A DNA stretch of 5,232 nucleotides from Chloroflexota bacterium (lineage in GTDB: Bacteria; Chloroflexota; Limnocylindria; Limnocylindrales; CSP1-4): contig JAJYDP010000068.1 in the NCBI GenBank assembly GCA_021777365.1, forward strand, positions 1 through 5,232, written 5' to 3'. The position numbers were made by a program, and so were the translations under genes. The notes under the pieces are model-generated. The model saw only the letters and a list, made by a program, of their open reading frames with translations, searched no databases and had not been told where the DNA came from. This document shows, piece by piece, positions 4,777-5,232 of this stretch; within the stretch, counting starts at the first letter, position 1; each line of letters begins with the position of its first letter.

Positions 4777-5232
4777 ATGTCCGTGATGAGCCCGGTCGCC
4801 AAGCGCGTCCGGCAGCGACTGATCCTGGAGCTGGTGGCGCAGGTCCCCGTCCACAGCCAGGAGGAGCTGGTTGACCTGCTGGCCGCGCGCGGGTTCAGCG
4901 TGACGCAGGCGACCGTCTCGCGCGACGTCGCCGAGCTCGGGCTGGTGAAGGCGCCGCGCGCGTCGGGGCACGTCTACGTCGCGCCGGGGTCGCTCGGACG
5001 GGACCTCGTCCTCGCCGACGACCACCTGGTGCGCCTCCTGGAATCCAGTCCGGTCTCGATCGGGCGCAGCGGCCTGATCCTGGTCCTCCGCGGCGAGGTG
5101 GGCAGCGCCCAGGCGCTCGCCCGTGCGATCGACGAGTCCAGCCTGCAGGAGCAGGAGGGGACGCTGGCCGGCGACGACACCGTCCTGGTCCTCTTCGCCG
5201 ACGAGGAACGCCTCGCGCGCTGGCGCACCCGC
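4777..5232 (+). CDS. argR: Arginine repressor ArgR, 3' end cut by window
   Basis: Arginine-responsive transcription factor, a hexamer in the family, that binds ARG-box palindromes and shuts off arginine synthesis genes when arginine is abundant. 152 residues are visible with no stop, so the frame runs off the right edge; family proteins are about 150-155 residues, so only a few residues are missing. N-terminal winged helix-turn-helix: VHSQEELVDLLAARGFSVTQ followed by the recognition segment TQATVSRDVAELGLVK (43-58), with DNA-contacting Ser48-Arg49, then the wing (SGHVYV). A linker of about 10 residues leads to the C-terminal oligomerisation and arginine-binding domain, with GLILVLRGEVGSAQALARAID at 99-119 and GTLAGDDTVLVLF at 128-140; the Asp133-Asp134 pair is the arginine-binding signature. 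It follows argB by 10 bases and is clearly in the same operon. It most likely represses its own operon through the palindrome before argC. The usual PG in the C-terminal domain reads VG here. Confidence 0.93.
   Translation, partial: MSVMSPVAKRVRQRLILELVAQVPVHSQEELVDLLAARGFSVTQATVSRDVAELGLVKAPRASGHVYVAPGSLGRDLVLADDHLVRLLESSPVSIGRSGLILVLRGEVGSAQALARAIDESSLQEQEGTLAGDDTVLVLFADEERLARWRTR

Noticed and set aside
3923..4802. Minus-strand open frames opposite argB
   Set aside because: They are shadows of argB, with no domain, no ribosome binding site and no neighbouring minus-strand genes.
1..5232. tRNA, rRNA, CRISPR array, insertion sequence, riboswitch
   Set aside because: Coding density leaves only gaps of 37, 186 and 10 bases. 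None contains a tRNA-like fold, spaced repeats, transposase remnants or a recognisable aptamer.

Overview
This is a very GC-rich stretch (low-to-mid 70s % by eye) that is almost fully coding on the + strand. The codon pattern is strongly G/C at third positions, which makes nearly every frame look open. The proteins are bacterial. The combination of a CATC-type thioredoxin reductase, an OsmC protein and an arginine operon of the argCJB type with its own argR suggests a high-GC member of the Chloroflexota (Thermomicrobia-like) or an Actinobacteria-like lineage. That placement is a guess from gene content and composition only.

Left part (1-1213): the 3' portion of a thioredoxin reductase gene, cut by the window start, is followed after 37 bases by a complete OsmC/Ohr-family gene with a good Shine-Dalgarno sequence. 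The two probably form a small thiol-redox/peroxide-defence operon. The 186-base gap that follows (1214-1399) holds a GC-rich inverted repeat. At its right end is the only AT-rich island of the window, with a perfect TATAAT hexamer set inside a CATG-N6-CATG palindrome that resembles an ArgR operator.

Right part (1400-5232): a tightly packed arginine biosynthesis operon, argC-argJ-argB-argR. argC and argJ overlap through GTGA, argJ and argB through TGATG, and argR follows argB after 10 bases. ArgB phosphorylates N-acetylglutamate, ArgC reduces the product to the semialdehyde, and ArgJ moves the acetyl group from N-acetylornithine back to glutamate (the cyclic route). The aminotransferase ArgD, which links ArgC to ArgJ, is not in the window. 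ArgR, cut by the right edge near its natural C-terminus, is the likely repressor acting at the argC promoter, so the operon probably regulates itself.

I see no mobile element, CRISPR array, tRNA or rRNA, and no clearly novel system. The points most worth a second look are the operator/promoter/start-codon overlap before argC, the short E. coli-like ArgB inside an ArgJ-type cyclic pathway, and low-complexity extensions and an insertion in ArgC and ArgJ.
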